Origin: Micromonospora avicenniae
GTDB lineage: Bacteria > Actinomycetota > Actinomycetes > Mycobacteriales > Micromonosporaceae
DNA: 64,000 nt
Direction of reading: 5' to 3'
Assembly (NCBI RefSeq): GCF_900156065.1
Contig: NZ_FTNF01000022.1
Coordinates: forward strand, 1-64,000
A program made the position numbers and the translations under genes. Below the pieces are notes generated by a model. It was given only the letters and a program-made list of their open reading frames with translations, was not told where the DNA came from and searched no databases. This document shows, one piece after another, positions 33,582 to 41,987 of the stretch. Positions within the stretch are counted from its first letter, which is position 1. Each line of letters begins with the position of its first letter.

Positions 33582-34178
33582 GTGGAGGAAGATATCCGGC
33601 GGATCGGGATCATGGGTGGCACCTTCGACCCGATCCACCACGGGCACCTGGTCGCGGCGAGCGAGGTGGCGGACCGGTTCGGGCTGGACGAGGTGGTCTT
33701 CGTGCCCACCGGTCAGCCATGGCAGAAGACCGACACGCCGGTCAGCCCGACCGAGGACCGCTACCTGATGACGGTGATCGCCACCGCCTCCAACCCGCGC
33801 TTTCAGGTGAGCCGCGTCGACATCGACCGCGGTGGCCCGACGTACACCGTCGACACGCTCCGGGACCTGCACGCCGCGTACGGCCCCAAGGTCCAGCTCT
33901 ACTTCATCACCGGAGCGGACGCGCTGGAGAAGATCCTCTCCTGGAAGGACCTGGACGAGATCTTCGAACTGGCGCACTTCATCGGTGTGACCCGGCCGGG
34001 CTTCGAGCTCACCGACAAGCACCTGCCCGCCGACACGGTCAGTCTCGTGCAGGTGCCGGCCATGGCCATCTCCTCGACCGACTGCCGTGCGCGCGTCGCA
34101 CGGGGGGAGCCGGTCTGGTACCTGGTGCCGGATGGTGTGGTGCAGTACATCGCCAAGCGAGGTCTCTACCAGCGGTGA
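33582..34178 (+). CDS. nadD: Nicotinate-nucleotide adenylyltransferase
   Basis: NadD joins nicotinate mononucleotide with ATP to make deamido-NAD, an essential step of NAD synthesis. The 198-residue product has the nucleotidyltransferase motif GTFDPIHHGH and the C-terminal ISSTDCR motif. The GTG at 33582 is preferred because it starts just before the first strand (EEDIRRIGIMGG) and has a -10 box 6 nt upstream. rsfS follows after 109 nt, in the order nadD-rsfS-phosphatase seen in mycobacteria. Confidence 0.95.
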   Translation: MEEDIRRIGIMGGTFDPIHHGHLVAASEVADRFGLDEVVFVPTGQPWQKTDTPVSPTEDRYLMTVIATASNPRFQVSRVDIDRGGPTYTVDTLRDLHAAYGPKVQLYFITGADALEKILSWKDLDEIFELAHFIGVTRPGFELTDKHLPADTVSLVQVPAMAISSTDCRARVARGEPVWYLVPDGVVQYIAKRGLYQR

Positions 34179-34287
34179 TAAGCCCGGTATGCCCCTGATT
34201 CAGGGGGTTAACGGCCAGAACTGACGAGCCTCGACGACGCGACGTGTGAGACGCTTGAGAGGTCGCACGGTTGATCGAAGGAGAACG

Positions 34288-34695
34288 GTGACAGTTTCCG
34301 AACGCGCGTACGAGCTGGCGACCGCCGCGGCGCAGGCCGCCGCCGACAAGAAGGCGCAGGACATCGTCATCATCGACGTGGGTGACCAGCTCGCCATCAC
34401 CGACGCGTTCCTGCTCGCCGCCGCCCCCAACGAGCGTCAGGTGCTCGCCATCGTCGACGCCATCGAGGAACGCCTGCTGGAGCTGCCTGAGAAGGCCAAG
34501 CCGGTGCGGCGGGAGGGCGAGCGTGGCGGCCGGTGGGTGCTGCTCGACTACGTCGATGTCGTGGTGCACGTCCAGCACACCGAGGAGCGTGAGTTCTACG
34601 CCCTCGACCGGCTGTGGAAGGACTGCCCGACCATCCCGTTCGTCGACCGGGCCCTGGTCGACGCCGAGTCCGGCGCCGGCTCCGCGGCCGAATGA
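34288..34695 (+). CDS. rsfS: Ribosome silencing factor RsfS
   Basis: RsfS binds L14 on the 50S subunit and blocks subunit joining when nutrients run low. The 135-residue product has the DUF143 landmarks DIVIIDVGDQLAITDAFLLA and the RWVLLDYVDVVVHVQHTEEREFYALDRLW end. The GTG start follows AAGGAG. Its stop overlaps the start of the next gene (ATGA), so both proteins are made from one mRNA. Confidence 0.95.
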   Translation: MTVSERAYELATAAAQAAADKKAQDIVIIDVGDQLAITDAFLLAAAPNERQVLAIVDAIEERLLELPEKAKPVRREGERGGRWVLLDYVDVVVHVQHTEEREFYALDRLWKDCPTIPFVDRALVDAESGAGSAAE

Positions 34696-35321
34696 CCCGG
34701 CTGATCGTCTGGCGGCACGGCAACACCGACTGGAACGCCGCCAACCGGGTCCAGGGTCAGACCGACGTACCCCTGAACGACCTGGGGCGGGATCAGGCGC
34801 GCGCGTCCGCGCCGCTGCTCGCCGCGCTGCGCCCGGACGCCATAGTGGCGAGCGACCTCAGCCGAGCCGCTGACACCGCTGCCGCGCTCGCCGCCGTGAC
34901 CGGACTGCCGGTGGCCAGCGACGCCCGGCTGCGGGAGCGCTACTTCGGGCGCTGGCAGGGCCTCACCCTCACCGAGGTCGCCGAGCGCTTTCCCGACGAG
35001 TACGCCCGCTGGCGCGCCGGGGACCCGGACCCGGGTGCCGAGATCGAGACGCTGCACGATCTCGGCAAGCGGGTCGGGGCCGCCCTCACCGCTGCCGCGG
35101 CCGCCGCTCCGGGCGGCACCGTCGTGGTCGCCACGCACGGTGGCGGCGCGCGGCAGGGCGTGGGACACCTGCTCGGCTGGGACGCATCCGTGCTGCGAAC
35201 GGTGGGCTCGCTGCAGAACTGCCACTGGACGGAGCTGCGCCACGACGACGTACGGGGCTGGCACCTGCGGGCGCACAACGCCGGCCTGGTCGTCGCCCCG
35301 GTGGTCGCCGACGCCGTCTGA
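34692..35321 (+). CDS. gpgP: Histidine phosphatase, probably glucosyl-3-phosphoglycerate phosphatase
   Basis: The 209-residue product belongs to the histidine phosphatase (phosphoglycerate mutase-like) superfamily. The phosphorylated His is H9 in RHGNTDWN, and the second catalytic His is H149 in THGGG. In M. tuberculosis the gene next to rsfS (Rv2419c) encodes GpgP, which makes glucosylglycerate for methylglucose lipopolysaccharide; the same position here supports that role. The sequence alone would only justify a general phosphatase call. Translation is coupled to rsfS. Confidence 0.75.
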   Translation: MTRLIVWRHGNTDWNAANRVQGQTDVPLNDLGRDQARASAPLLAALRPDAIVASDLSRAADTAAALAAVTGLPVASDARLRERYFGRWQGLTLTEVAERFPDEYARWRAGDPDPGAEIETLHDLGKRVGAALTAAAAAAPGGTVVVATHGGGARQGVGHLLGWDASVLRTVGSLQNCHWTELRHDDVRGWHLRAHNAGLVVAPVVADAV

Positions 35322-35446
35322 GCCGACGCCGTCTCGCCGGCTCAGACGGCCGTGCCCGGTCCGGATCGGCTGCGCCACGACCCAGCCCATGAGCGGCCGC
35401 CCGCGCTCTCGTGACGCGCGGCCTCGTCCTGTCGGACGGCATGGGC

Positions 35447-35452
35447 TAGCGT
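35447..35452 (+). promoter_or_regulatory. -10 box for leaderless degV
   Basis: TAGCGT ends 7 nt before the ATG at 35460. A GTG at 35451 overlaps this box and is unlikely to be the start. Confidence 0.5.
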
Positions 35453-35459
35453 GCCGGAC

Positions 35460-36341
35460 ATGCCCGTCGCGGTCGTCACCGACTCCACCGCCTATCTCCC
35501 GGCCGAGCTGGTGCGTGCCCACCGGCTGACCGTGGTGCCCTTGACCGTCGTGCTCAACGGCGCGGAAGGGCTGGAGGGGGTGGAGGTCTCGCCGACCGAC
35601 GCGACCAGGGCACTCGGTGCCCGCCGGCTGACGGCGAGCACCTCCCGCCCCGCCCCCGAGCAGTTCGCGCAGACGTACCGCCGCCTGCTCGACACCGGCG
35701 CGGACGGTGTGGTGTCGGTGCACCTGTCGGCGGAACTGTCCGGCACGGTCGAGGCGGCCCGACTCGCGGCCGACGGCCTGAACGGCCGGGTCGCCGTGGT
35801 CGACAGCCGCTCCACCGGCATGGGGCTGGGCTTCCCGGTGCTCGCGGCCGCCGCGGCCGCAGCACAGGGCGCGGATCTCGACGGGGTACGTCGCGCCGCG
35901 GTCGACGCCGCGGCCCGGACCACCATCTACTTCTACCTGGACACGCTGGAGTTCCTCCGCCGTGGCGGTCGGATCAACGCGGCTGAGGCACTGCTCGGCA
36001 CCGCGCTGTCGGTCAAGCCGATCATGCACATGCCCGATGGGGCGATCGTGCTGCGGGAGAAGGTGCGTACGGCCAGCCGGGGCGTGGCCCGCCTGGTCGA
36101 CCTGGCCGTCGAGGCGGCCGGCGATGCCGAGGTCGATCTGGGCGTGCACCACCTCGCCGCCGCGGACCGGGCGGCGGCGCTGCTCGCCGCGTTGACCGAA
36201 CGGCTCGGCGACCAGGTGCGCGAGACGTACGTGTCGGAGGCCGGTGCCGTCGTCGCGGCGCACGCGGGACCGGGCCTGGCCGGGGTCGTCGTGCACCGCC
36301 GGTCGGACCCGGCGCCCGCCGGTGACGCCGGCCGGCCCTGA
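35460..36341 (+). CDS. degV: DegV family fatty-acid-binding protein
   Basis: DegV (FakB-like) proteins bind a fatty acid so that a FakA-type kinase can phosphorylate it. The 293-residue product has the family start (VAVVTDSTAYLPAEL), the TSRPAPEQF motif and the conserved FYLDTLEFLRRGGRI block that lines the lipid pocket. No FakA gene is nearby. The gene follows the phosphatase gene by about 140 nt, as in M. tuberculosis (Rv2417c). The 260 nt after it show no gene or clear signal. Confidence 0.92.
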   Translation: MPVAVVTDSTAYLPAELVRAHRLTVVPLTVVLNGAEGLEGVEVSPTDATRALGARRLTASTSRPAPEQFAQTYRRLLDTGADGVVSVHLSAELSGTVEAARLAADGLNGRVAVVDSRSTGMGLGFPVLAAAAAAAQGADLDGVRRAAVDAAARTTIYFYLDTLEFLRRGGRINAAEALLGTALSVKPIMHMPDGAIVLREKVRTASRGVARLVDLAVEAAGDAEVDLGVHHLAAADRAAALLAALTERLGDQVRETYVSEAGAVVAAHAGPGLAGVVVHRRSDPAPAGDAGRP

Positions 36342-36603
36342 CCGCCGGGGGCACGGATGACTGCCCCATTGCCCGTGTCGAGGTCCTCGGTCGAGGAGGC
36401 GGAGTCCAGACGGCTCCGGACACCGGTGTTGTATCGAAGCAGGGTCTTGCCTGGTGCCTCGCCCGCGGCCGGGTCGACCCGGCCGCCCGCCGGCGCCGCC
36501 GGTCGTCGTCCGGGCCCGCCCCGTGGCCGGCCAGCGACTTCGACACCGTCCCGAGGCCGGGTCTTCGAAGTGGGATTGTCGGGTGAAATCGACTCGCCGT
36601 CCG

Positions 36604-37002
36604 CTACGAGGCCACTTGTGTGTCCGTGCGGGCGTCGTAGGCGGCGCGGGCATCGTCGATCTGAGCGAGGTGCGCGACGCTCCATTCGAGCAGGGGTGCG
36701 GTGGCCTCGCGGAGGGTGATGCCCATCTCGGTGAGGTCGTAGCTGACATGCGGCGGCATCACGTTGTGAACGGTGCGTGTCAGGATTCCGTCACGCTCCA
36801 GACTGCGCAACTTCACGGTGAGCATGCGCTGGCTGATTCCGTCGATGGCCTTTTTGAGCTCGGTGAAACGGCGCGGTCCGTTTTTGAGGTTGCGCACGAC
36901 CAGTAGCGACCACTTGTCACCGACGATGTCGAGCACCACCCGGGTCCGGCACGCGTCGCTGGGCTGCGCCGCCGGCGGCGGATCCCCGTGTGTCACGTCC
37001 AT
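36604..37002 (-). CDS. HxlR-family transcriptional regulator
   Basis: The 132-residue product has the HxlR/DUF24 winged helix (CRTRVVLDIVGDKWSLLVVRNL, RRFTELKKAIDGISQRML, LERDGILTRTVH). Members often sense quinones, aldehydes or oxidants through a Cys near the N-terminus, and one is present (about residue 18). The ATG at 37002 follows GGAGGTGACC. The gene is divergent from the alpha/beta hydrolase, and a perfect palindrome lies between them, so it probably controls the hydrolase and itself. Confidence 0.9.
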   Translation of the reverse strand: MDVTHGDPPPAAQPSDACRTRVVLDIVGDKWSLLVVRNLKNGPRRFTELKKAIDGISQRMLTVKLRSLERDGILTRTVHNVMPPHVSYDLTEMGITLREATAPLLEWSVAHLAQIDDARAAYDARTDTQVAS

Positions 37003-37077
37003 GGTCACCTCCAGAGAACCGGGGCACCGAAAAGTGCCTTATTGCCACCGGTGCGTCACGTGCACCAGCATGCTCTT

Positions 37078-37094
37078 GGTACTCAAACAGTACC
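37078..37094. promoter_or_regulatory. Candidate HxlR operator
   Basis: GGTACT-CAAAC-AGTACC is a perfect 6-5-6 inverted repeat in the middle of the hxlR-hydrolase intergenic region. HxlR-family sites often contain TACT...AGTA arms. A second, weaker repeat (GGCAC-N6-GTGCC) lies at 37023-37038. Confidence 0.55.
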
Positions 37095-37184
37095 GGGGCA
37101 CGAATGGTAACCGCAGGAGCCGCGAGCCGGCGGCATGCGCTTGGCCGTGCTCTTCTGCTTCTGGGAAGGAAGACTGATTCACTC

Positions 37185-37910
37185 ATGTCAACATTTCTGC
37201 TGGTGCACGGTGCTTGGCACAGCGGACGGTGCTGGGAGCGGGTGGTGCCGCTGCTGGAGGCCGCCGGGCACCGGATGTTCGCACCCTCCCTGACCGGCTA
37301 TGGCGACAAGGCGCACCTACTCGGTCCAGAGGTGGGGCTCGATACGCACGTCGACGACGTGGTCGGGCTGATCACCGAGGAGAACCTCAGTGACGTCGTA
37401 CTCGTCGGCCACAGCTACGCAGGGCTGGTGATCTCCTCCGCGGCAAACCAGATTCCGGAACGCATCGCGCACCTGGTCTACCTCGACGCGATGGTCCCGG
37501 AGGACGGCGAGTCCGCGGTCGACGTCCAACCTGTGACACGGCAACTGATCGAGCTCGCCGAGAAATCCGAGAGCGGCTGGCGCGTGCCGCCGATGCCCGA
37601 GCAGCCCGCGCCCTTCGGCCTGTTCGGCGTCACAGACCCGGCGGACGTTGCCTGGCTGCGTGGGATGCTCTCGGACCAGCCGGTGCGCTGTCTGCAGCAG
37701 CCGGTGCGGCTGAACAACCCAGCTGTGAACGCGATCCCCCGCACCCACATCCACAATGTCGGCGCTATGCCGGCGGGCGTGACCCGTCGCCCCGTCCCCC
37801 CGATCCAACCCAACGGGACTGCCGCGCAGGTCTGGGAGCTGCCGACCGGCCACGACTGCATGATCACCATGCCGGCCGAACTCAGCGAACTGCTTCTCAA
37901 GCTCGCCTAG
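37185..37910 (+). CDS. Alpha/beta hydrolase
   Basis: The 241-residue product is an alpha/beta hydrolase with the N-terminal HGAWHSGRCW oxyanion motif, the nucleophile elbow GHSYAG (Ser about residue 81) and a late Asp/His pair (TGHDCM). It resembles esterase/salicylate-esterase-like proteins that often pair with HxlR regulators; the substrate is unknown. The ATG is 15 nt after GGAAGGAAGA, a weak site. The stop TAG lies directly at the end of an IS5-type remnant, so the original C-terminus may have been trimmed or changed. Confidence 0.8.
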   Translation: MSTFLLVHGAWHSGRCWERVVPLLEAAGHRMFAPSLTGYGDKAHLLGPEVGLDTHVDDVVGLITEENLSDVVLVGHSYAGLVISSAANQIPERIAHLVYLDAMVPEDGESAVDVQPVTRQLIELAEKSESGWRVPPMPEQPAPFGLFGVTDPADVAWLRGMLSDQPVRCLQQPVRLNNPAVNAIPRTHIHNVGAMPAGVTRRPVPPIQPNGTAAQVWELPTGHDCMITMPAELSELLLKLA

Positions 37911-38240
37911 GCTGTGCCTTCAAAGTGGGTTATGACCAGCCATTGGCGGCGGCGATCTGCACGGTGGCCTCGTAGCGGACAGCGAGCTTGTCGTAGTGAT
38001 ACCGACACGCGGTGTCGCTTGAGGTTGCTGATCCCGCGCTCGACTGCGTGACGCTGCTTGTAGTGCGTGGTCTCGAACGCATACTCGCGCCCGCCGCGCC
38101 GACCTCGCTTACGCCGGTTGGCCGCCTGGTCGGCCTTGATCGGGATCGTGCTCATGATCCGGCGCTGGCGCAGGTAGGCGCACGGTCTCGCGTATCCGAG
38201 CTGTAGTCCGCGCAGGTCACCGGCTCTCGTGGCGTCCGCA
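37911..38240 (-). pseudogene. Decayed IS5-type transposase, C-terminal remnant
   Basis: The minus strand encodes pieces of an IS5-family DDE transposase: AYLRQRRI, then a TIPIKADQAANRRKRG block, and the signature RHAVERGISNLKRHR. A frameshift after KRHR moves the expected YDKLAVRYEATVQIAA end into another frame. A second frameshift splits the DYSS segment (near 38205) from AYLRQRR. The N-terminal half is missing. The outer end (TGTGCCTTCAAAGTGGG) looks like an IS terminus and abuts the hydrolase stop. It cannot make active transposase. Confidence 0.8.
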
Positions 38241-38416
38241 CCCGCCACCGCCGTTGACTCCGGATAGTGAGGCATTAGTTCACAACCATTGGAGCAACGC
38301 AGCGACGGTGGCGGTGGCCTGCCTAGCAGATGCCGCCATGATCGGGGCGTTGTCCACAAGTAGGCGACCGTCCACAGGTGGCGAACTGCGAGCCGCGCGG
38401 AGATGGAGTGTCGCCG

Positions 38417-38422
38417 TAGCGT
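38417..38422 (+). promoter_or_regulatory. -10 box for leaderless comEA
   Basis: TAGCGT ends 6 nt before the GTG at 38429. The box is the same as that of degV. Confidence 0.5.
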
Positions 38423-38428
38423 CACGCC

Positions 38429-39400
38429 GTGTCACACGACGACGAGACCGTGGTACGCCGACGCCTGCTGCGGCTGACCGCGCAACCGCCGCCCGGGTCG
38501 GTGTCCGTCGACCCGTTGCCGGCGTCCCCTGCGGCAGCCGTGCCCGGCGGGCCGTCTGCCGCGCTGGTGCCCGGCGGGCTGTCCGCCGAGCAGATGTCCG
38601 ACTCCGGAGCCGACCTACTCGCCGGTTCGAACGTCGATCGGCTGATGCGGCCGGCCTTCGCTGACAGCCGGCCACTGGAGTCCGGGTCCACCTCGCCGGC
38701 TGGCGTCGTCGCGGGCGAGTCGTCGGTGCCGGGCGGATCGGAGTCGACGGCCGCCCGCCGGCTGCCCGGCCCAGGGGCGTTCGACCCGGGGCGGCGCGGG
38801 GTGCGCGCGCTGGCGGCCGTCGCCGTGCTGGTGGTGGTGGCCGCCGGGTTCTGGGCCTGGCGGTCGCGACCGCAGGCGGAGCCGGTTCCGCCCGTGGCCG
38901 GCACCACCGTCCCGGTGGCCGACGGCGTCGTCGAACCAATGGCGAGTCCGAGCGCCGAACTGGTGGTCGCGGTCGCCGGCAAGGTCCGCCGCCCCGGGCT
39001 GGTGCGGCTGCCGGTCGGCGCTCGTCTCGCCGACGCCGTCGAGGCGGCGGGCGGGGCGCTGCCGGGGGTGGACGTGGCGCTTCTCAACCCGGCCCGCAAG
39101 GTCGCCGACGGCGAGCTGATCGTAGTCGGGGTGACCCCGCCGCCCGCCCCTGCCGGGCAACCCGTCGCCGGCGGAGCGCCGGCTGTGGGTGCCGGACCGG
39201 CCGCCGGCGCGCCGGTCAACCTCAACACGGCGACCCTGGCGGACCTCGACGCGTTGCCCGGGGTCGGCCCGGTGCTCGCGCAACGCATCCTCGCCCACCG
39301 GGAGCAGCACGGCGGCTTCAAGTCGGTCGGCGACCTCCGCCAGGTCGACGGCATCGGCGACGCCCGCTACGAGCAGCTCAAGGAACTGGTGACGGTGTGA
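38429..39400 (+). CDS. comEA: ComEA-like DNA-binding protein
   Basis: ComEA binds DNA outside the membrane during uptake by competence systems. The 323-residue product has a long disordered N-terminus and one membrane segment (about 127-146). A SLBB domain (VVAVAGKVRRPGLVRLPVGARLADAVEAAGG, starting near 180) and a C-terminal helix-hairpin-helix domain (VNLNTATLADLDALPGVG, about 262-323) follow. The stop overlaps the comEC start (GTGA). The pair is common in actinobacteria that are not known to be naturally competent. Confidence 0.9.
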   Translation: MSHDDETVVRRRLLRLTAQPPPGSVSVDPLPASPAAAVPGGPSAALVPGGLSAEQMSDSGADLLAGSNVDRLMRPAFADSRPLESGSTSPAGVVAGESSVPGGSESTAARRLPGPGAFDPGRRGVRALAAVAVLVVVAAGFWAWRSRPQAEPVPPVAGTTVPVADGVVEPMASPSAELVVAVAGKVRRPGLVRLPVGARLADAVEAAGGALPGVDVALLNPARKVADGELIVVGVTPPPAPAGQPVAGGAPAVGAGPAAGAPVNLNTATLADLDALPGVGPVLAQRILAHREQHGGFKSVGDLRQVDGIGDARYEQLKELVTV

Positions 39401-41796
39401 GGGCGACACCAGGCGGAAGCGACGACCCGATCGTGGCCGGCGGCGTGCCAGATCTGCGGCTGGCCGGGCTCGCGGTGGCGGCCTGGCTCACGGCGCTGGC
39501 CGGGCTGCACCTCGGTGCGGCGACGGTGCTGGTGGCCGCGGTGCTGGCGGGCGTCTTCTCCGCAGCCGGCGCGCTGCACCTGGTCGGCCTGCTCGGACGC
39601 CCCGGTCGGCGCGCCCGGCGGTACGGCTGGATCGCCGTCGCGGTGGGCCTCGGCATCGTCTGCGGTGGCACGGCCGGCGCCGCCCGGCTGGCCGTACGCG
39701 ACGCCGAGGCACTGCGGTCCCTCGCGGAGCAGCGCGCGAGCATCACCGCCGAACTCGTGGTCCGCGACGATCCCCGGCCGGTCAGCGGCACTCCCGGTCG
39801 CCCGGCCACCCTGCTGGTCACCGCCGAGCTGGTCACTCTCACCGAGTCGGACGGCCGGCGGCTCAGCGCGCCGGTCCAGGTACTGGTGCTGGCCGCGAAC
39901 CCGGCCTGGCGGGGGCTGCTGCCGGGGCAGCGGTTGACCGCCCAGGGGCGGCTCGGCGTCGCGCGGGGCGGCGACCTCACGGCGGCCGTGCTCAGCGCCA
40001 GCGGGCCGCCGGTCCGGCGGGGCGCACCGTCGTGGGCTCAGCGTGCCGCCGGATCGCTCCGCGCCGGGCTGCAGCGTGCCTGCGCGCCGCTCCCCGACGA
40101 GCAGGGTGGTTTGCTGCCCGGTCTGGTGGTGGGCGACACCAGCCGGTTGCTGCCCACCGTCGAAGAGGACTTCCGGGCCACCGGGATGACCCACCTCAAC
40201 GCGGTGTCCGGCTCCAACGTGGCGATCGTGGTCGGTGCGGTGCTGCTGCTAGCCCGCTGGTGCCGGGCGGGCCCGTGGCTCGCCGCAGCTCTCTGCGGGG
40301 TCGCCCTGGTGGGCTTCGTGATCCTGGTCCGCCCCTCGCCGAGCGTGGTCCGCGCCGCGACGATGGGCGCGATCGGGCTTGCCGCGCTGGCTGCCGGTCG
40401 ACCCCGAGCAGCCCTCCCGGCCCTGGCCGCCGCGGTGACCGTGCTGGTGCTCGTGGACCCTGCCCTCGCCGGGGACGCGGGTTTCGCGCTCTCGGTGCTG
40501 GCCACGGCTGGACTGCTGCTGCTCGCCCCGCGTTGGCGCGACAGCCTGCGTCGCCGCGGTGTGCCGTCGGGGCTGGCCGAGGCGCTCGCGGTGCCCGCCG
40601 CCGCCCAGCTGGCCTGCACGCCGGTCGTGGCCGGGATCTCCGGGACGATCAGCGTGGTCGCCGTGCCGGCGAACCTGCTGGCGGTGCCGGCCATAGCTCC
40701 GGCCACTGTGCTCGGTGTGCTGGCGGCCGCCGTGTCACCGCTCTGGCCGGCCGGTGCCGAGTTCGCGGCCTGGCTGGCGAGCTGGCCGGCGTGGTGGCTG
40801 GTACTGGTCGCCAGGTACGGTGCCCGGCTGCCGGCGGGCACGCTGCCCTGGCCGGGCGGGGTGTGGGGTGCCCTGCTGCTGGCGGCGTCGACCGTGGCAC
40901 TGCTGGTCGCCGTCCGGCGGCCGGTGGTGCGCCGACTGGTGGCGGTGGTGACCGTCGCGGCGGTGCTGGGCACCCTGCCGGTACGGCTGGTCGCCCGAGG
41001 CTGGCCTCCGTCGGGATGGGTGGTGGTGGCGTGCGCGGTCGGTCAGGGTGACGCCATCGTGCTGCCGGTGGCACTGGGGCGGGCGGTCGTGGTCGACGCC
41101 GGGCCGGAACCGGCGGCGGTGGACGGTTGCCTACGCCGCCTGGGGATCCGCGAGGTGCCGCTGCTCGTGGTCAGCCACTACCACGCAGACCACGTCGGCG
41201 GCGTCGCCGGGGTGTTCAACGGGCGCCGGGTGGCGGCCGTACTCACTCCGTCGCAGCACGAGCCGGAGGGTGGGCAGGGTCTGGTGAAGGCGACGGCCGA
41301 CGCCGGGCGGGCCCGACTGTTGACGGCGTCCGTCGGCTGGGCGTACCGGGTGGGTGGTGCGGAACTCGTGGTGCTCGGCCCGCCGTATCCGCTTCGCGGC
41401 ACCAGATCTGATCCGAACAACAACTCCCTGGTCCTGCGTGTGACGGTGGCGGGGGTCCGGATCCTGCTCCCCGGCGACGCCGAATCGGAGGAGCAGCGCG
41501 CGCTGCTGGATCGGCTGCCGCAGGGCGCGCTGCGTGCCGAGGTGTTGAAGATCGCGCACCACGGTTCGGCCTATCAGGACCCGGCGTTCTTCGAGGCGGT
41601 CCGCCCAGCCGTGGCGCTGGTGCCGGTGGGCACGGGCAACACGTACGGGCATCCGCATCCGGAACTGCTCGCCCGGCTGGCCCGCGACGGTGTGCGGGTG
41701 CTGCGTACCGACACGGACGGTGATGTGGCGGCCATTCACGGCGAGGGCGGCCTCGCGGTGGTGGCCCGGGGTACGCCGGCCGGCCGGCAGCCGTGA
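39397..41796 (+). CDS. comEC: ComEC/Rec2 family DNA-uptake channel protein
   Basis: ComEC is the inner-membrane channel for transforming DNA. The 799-residue product has several N-terminal membrane segments, the ComEC core (GLVVGDTSRLL, NAVSGSNVAI), more membrane segments, and a C-terminal metallo-beta-lactamase domain with HYHADH (H594). That domain may degrade the non-transported strand. The start is set by the GTGA overlap with comEA. No pilus or ComF/DprA genes are in the window. A 190-nt gap with no clear signal leads to holA. Confidence 0.93.
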   Translation: MRATPGGSDDPIVAGGVPDLRLAGLAVAAWLTALAGLHLGAATVLVAAVLAGVFSAAGALHLVGLLGRPGRRARRYGWIAVAVGLGIVCGGTAGAARLAVRDAEALRSLAEQRASITAELVVRDDPRPVSGTPGRPATLLVTAELVTLTESDGRRLSAPVQVLVLAANPAWRGLLPGQRLTAQGRLGVARGGDLTAAVLSASGPPVRRGAPSWAQRAAGSLRAGLQRACAPLPDEQGGLLPGLVVGDTSRLLPTVEEDFRATGMTHLNAVSGSNVAIVVGAVLLLARWCRAGPWLAAALCGVALVGFVILVRPSPSVVRAATMGAIGLAALAAGRPRAALPALAAAVTVLVLVDPALAGDAGFALSVLATAGLLLLAPRWRDSLRRRGVPSGLAEALAVPAAAQLACTPVVAGISGTISVVAVPANLLAVPAIAPATVLGVLAAAVSPLWPAGAEFAAWLASWPAWWLVLVARYGARLPAGTLPWPGGVWGALLLAASTVALLVAVRRPVVRRLVAVVTVAAVLGTLPVRLVARGWPPSGWVVVACAVGQGDAIVLPVALGRAVVVDAGPEPAAVDGCLRRLGIREVPLLVVSHYHADHVGGVAGVFNGRRVAAVLTPSQHEPEGGQGLVKATADAGRARLLTASVGWAYRVGGAELVVLGPPYPLRGTRSDPNNNSLVLRVTVAGVRILLPGDAESEEQRALLDRLPQGALRAEVLKIAHHGSAYQDPAFFEAVRPAVALVPVGTGNTYGHPHPELLARLARDGVRVLRTDTDGDVAAIHGEGGLAVVARGTPAGRQP

Positions 41797-41987
41797 GCGG
41801 GCCGCCGGACCCGGTGACGCGCTGCGCGTGCTCTCCGGAGCGGCAGGCGGCACGGATCCGGGGGCACCTTGTCCCAATTGGCAATGAATCAGGATGGATG
41901 CCGGGATTTGCGTTGAGTGCAGGCTCCGCCGCTTGAGCGGCCGGTGAGCAGGCACGATCCCGCAGCGGGCCGTGCGAATATTGGCGC

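Noticed and set aside
38429..41796. Evidence for natural competence
   Set aside because: comEA and comEC occur in most actinobacteria without proven uptake; no pilus, comF or dprA genes are in the window.
41797..41987. Possible tRNA or small RNA in the gap before holA
   Set aside because: No cloverleaf with a TTC-type T loop and no terminator could be found. The same check failed for the gaps at 111-410, 11621-11822 and 36342-36603.
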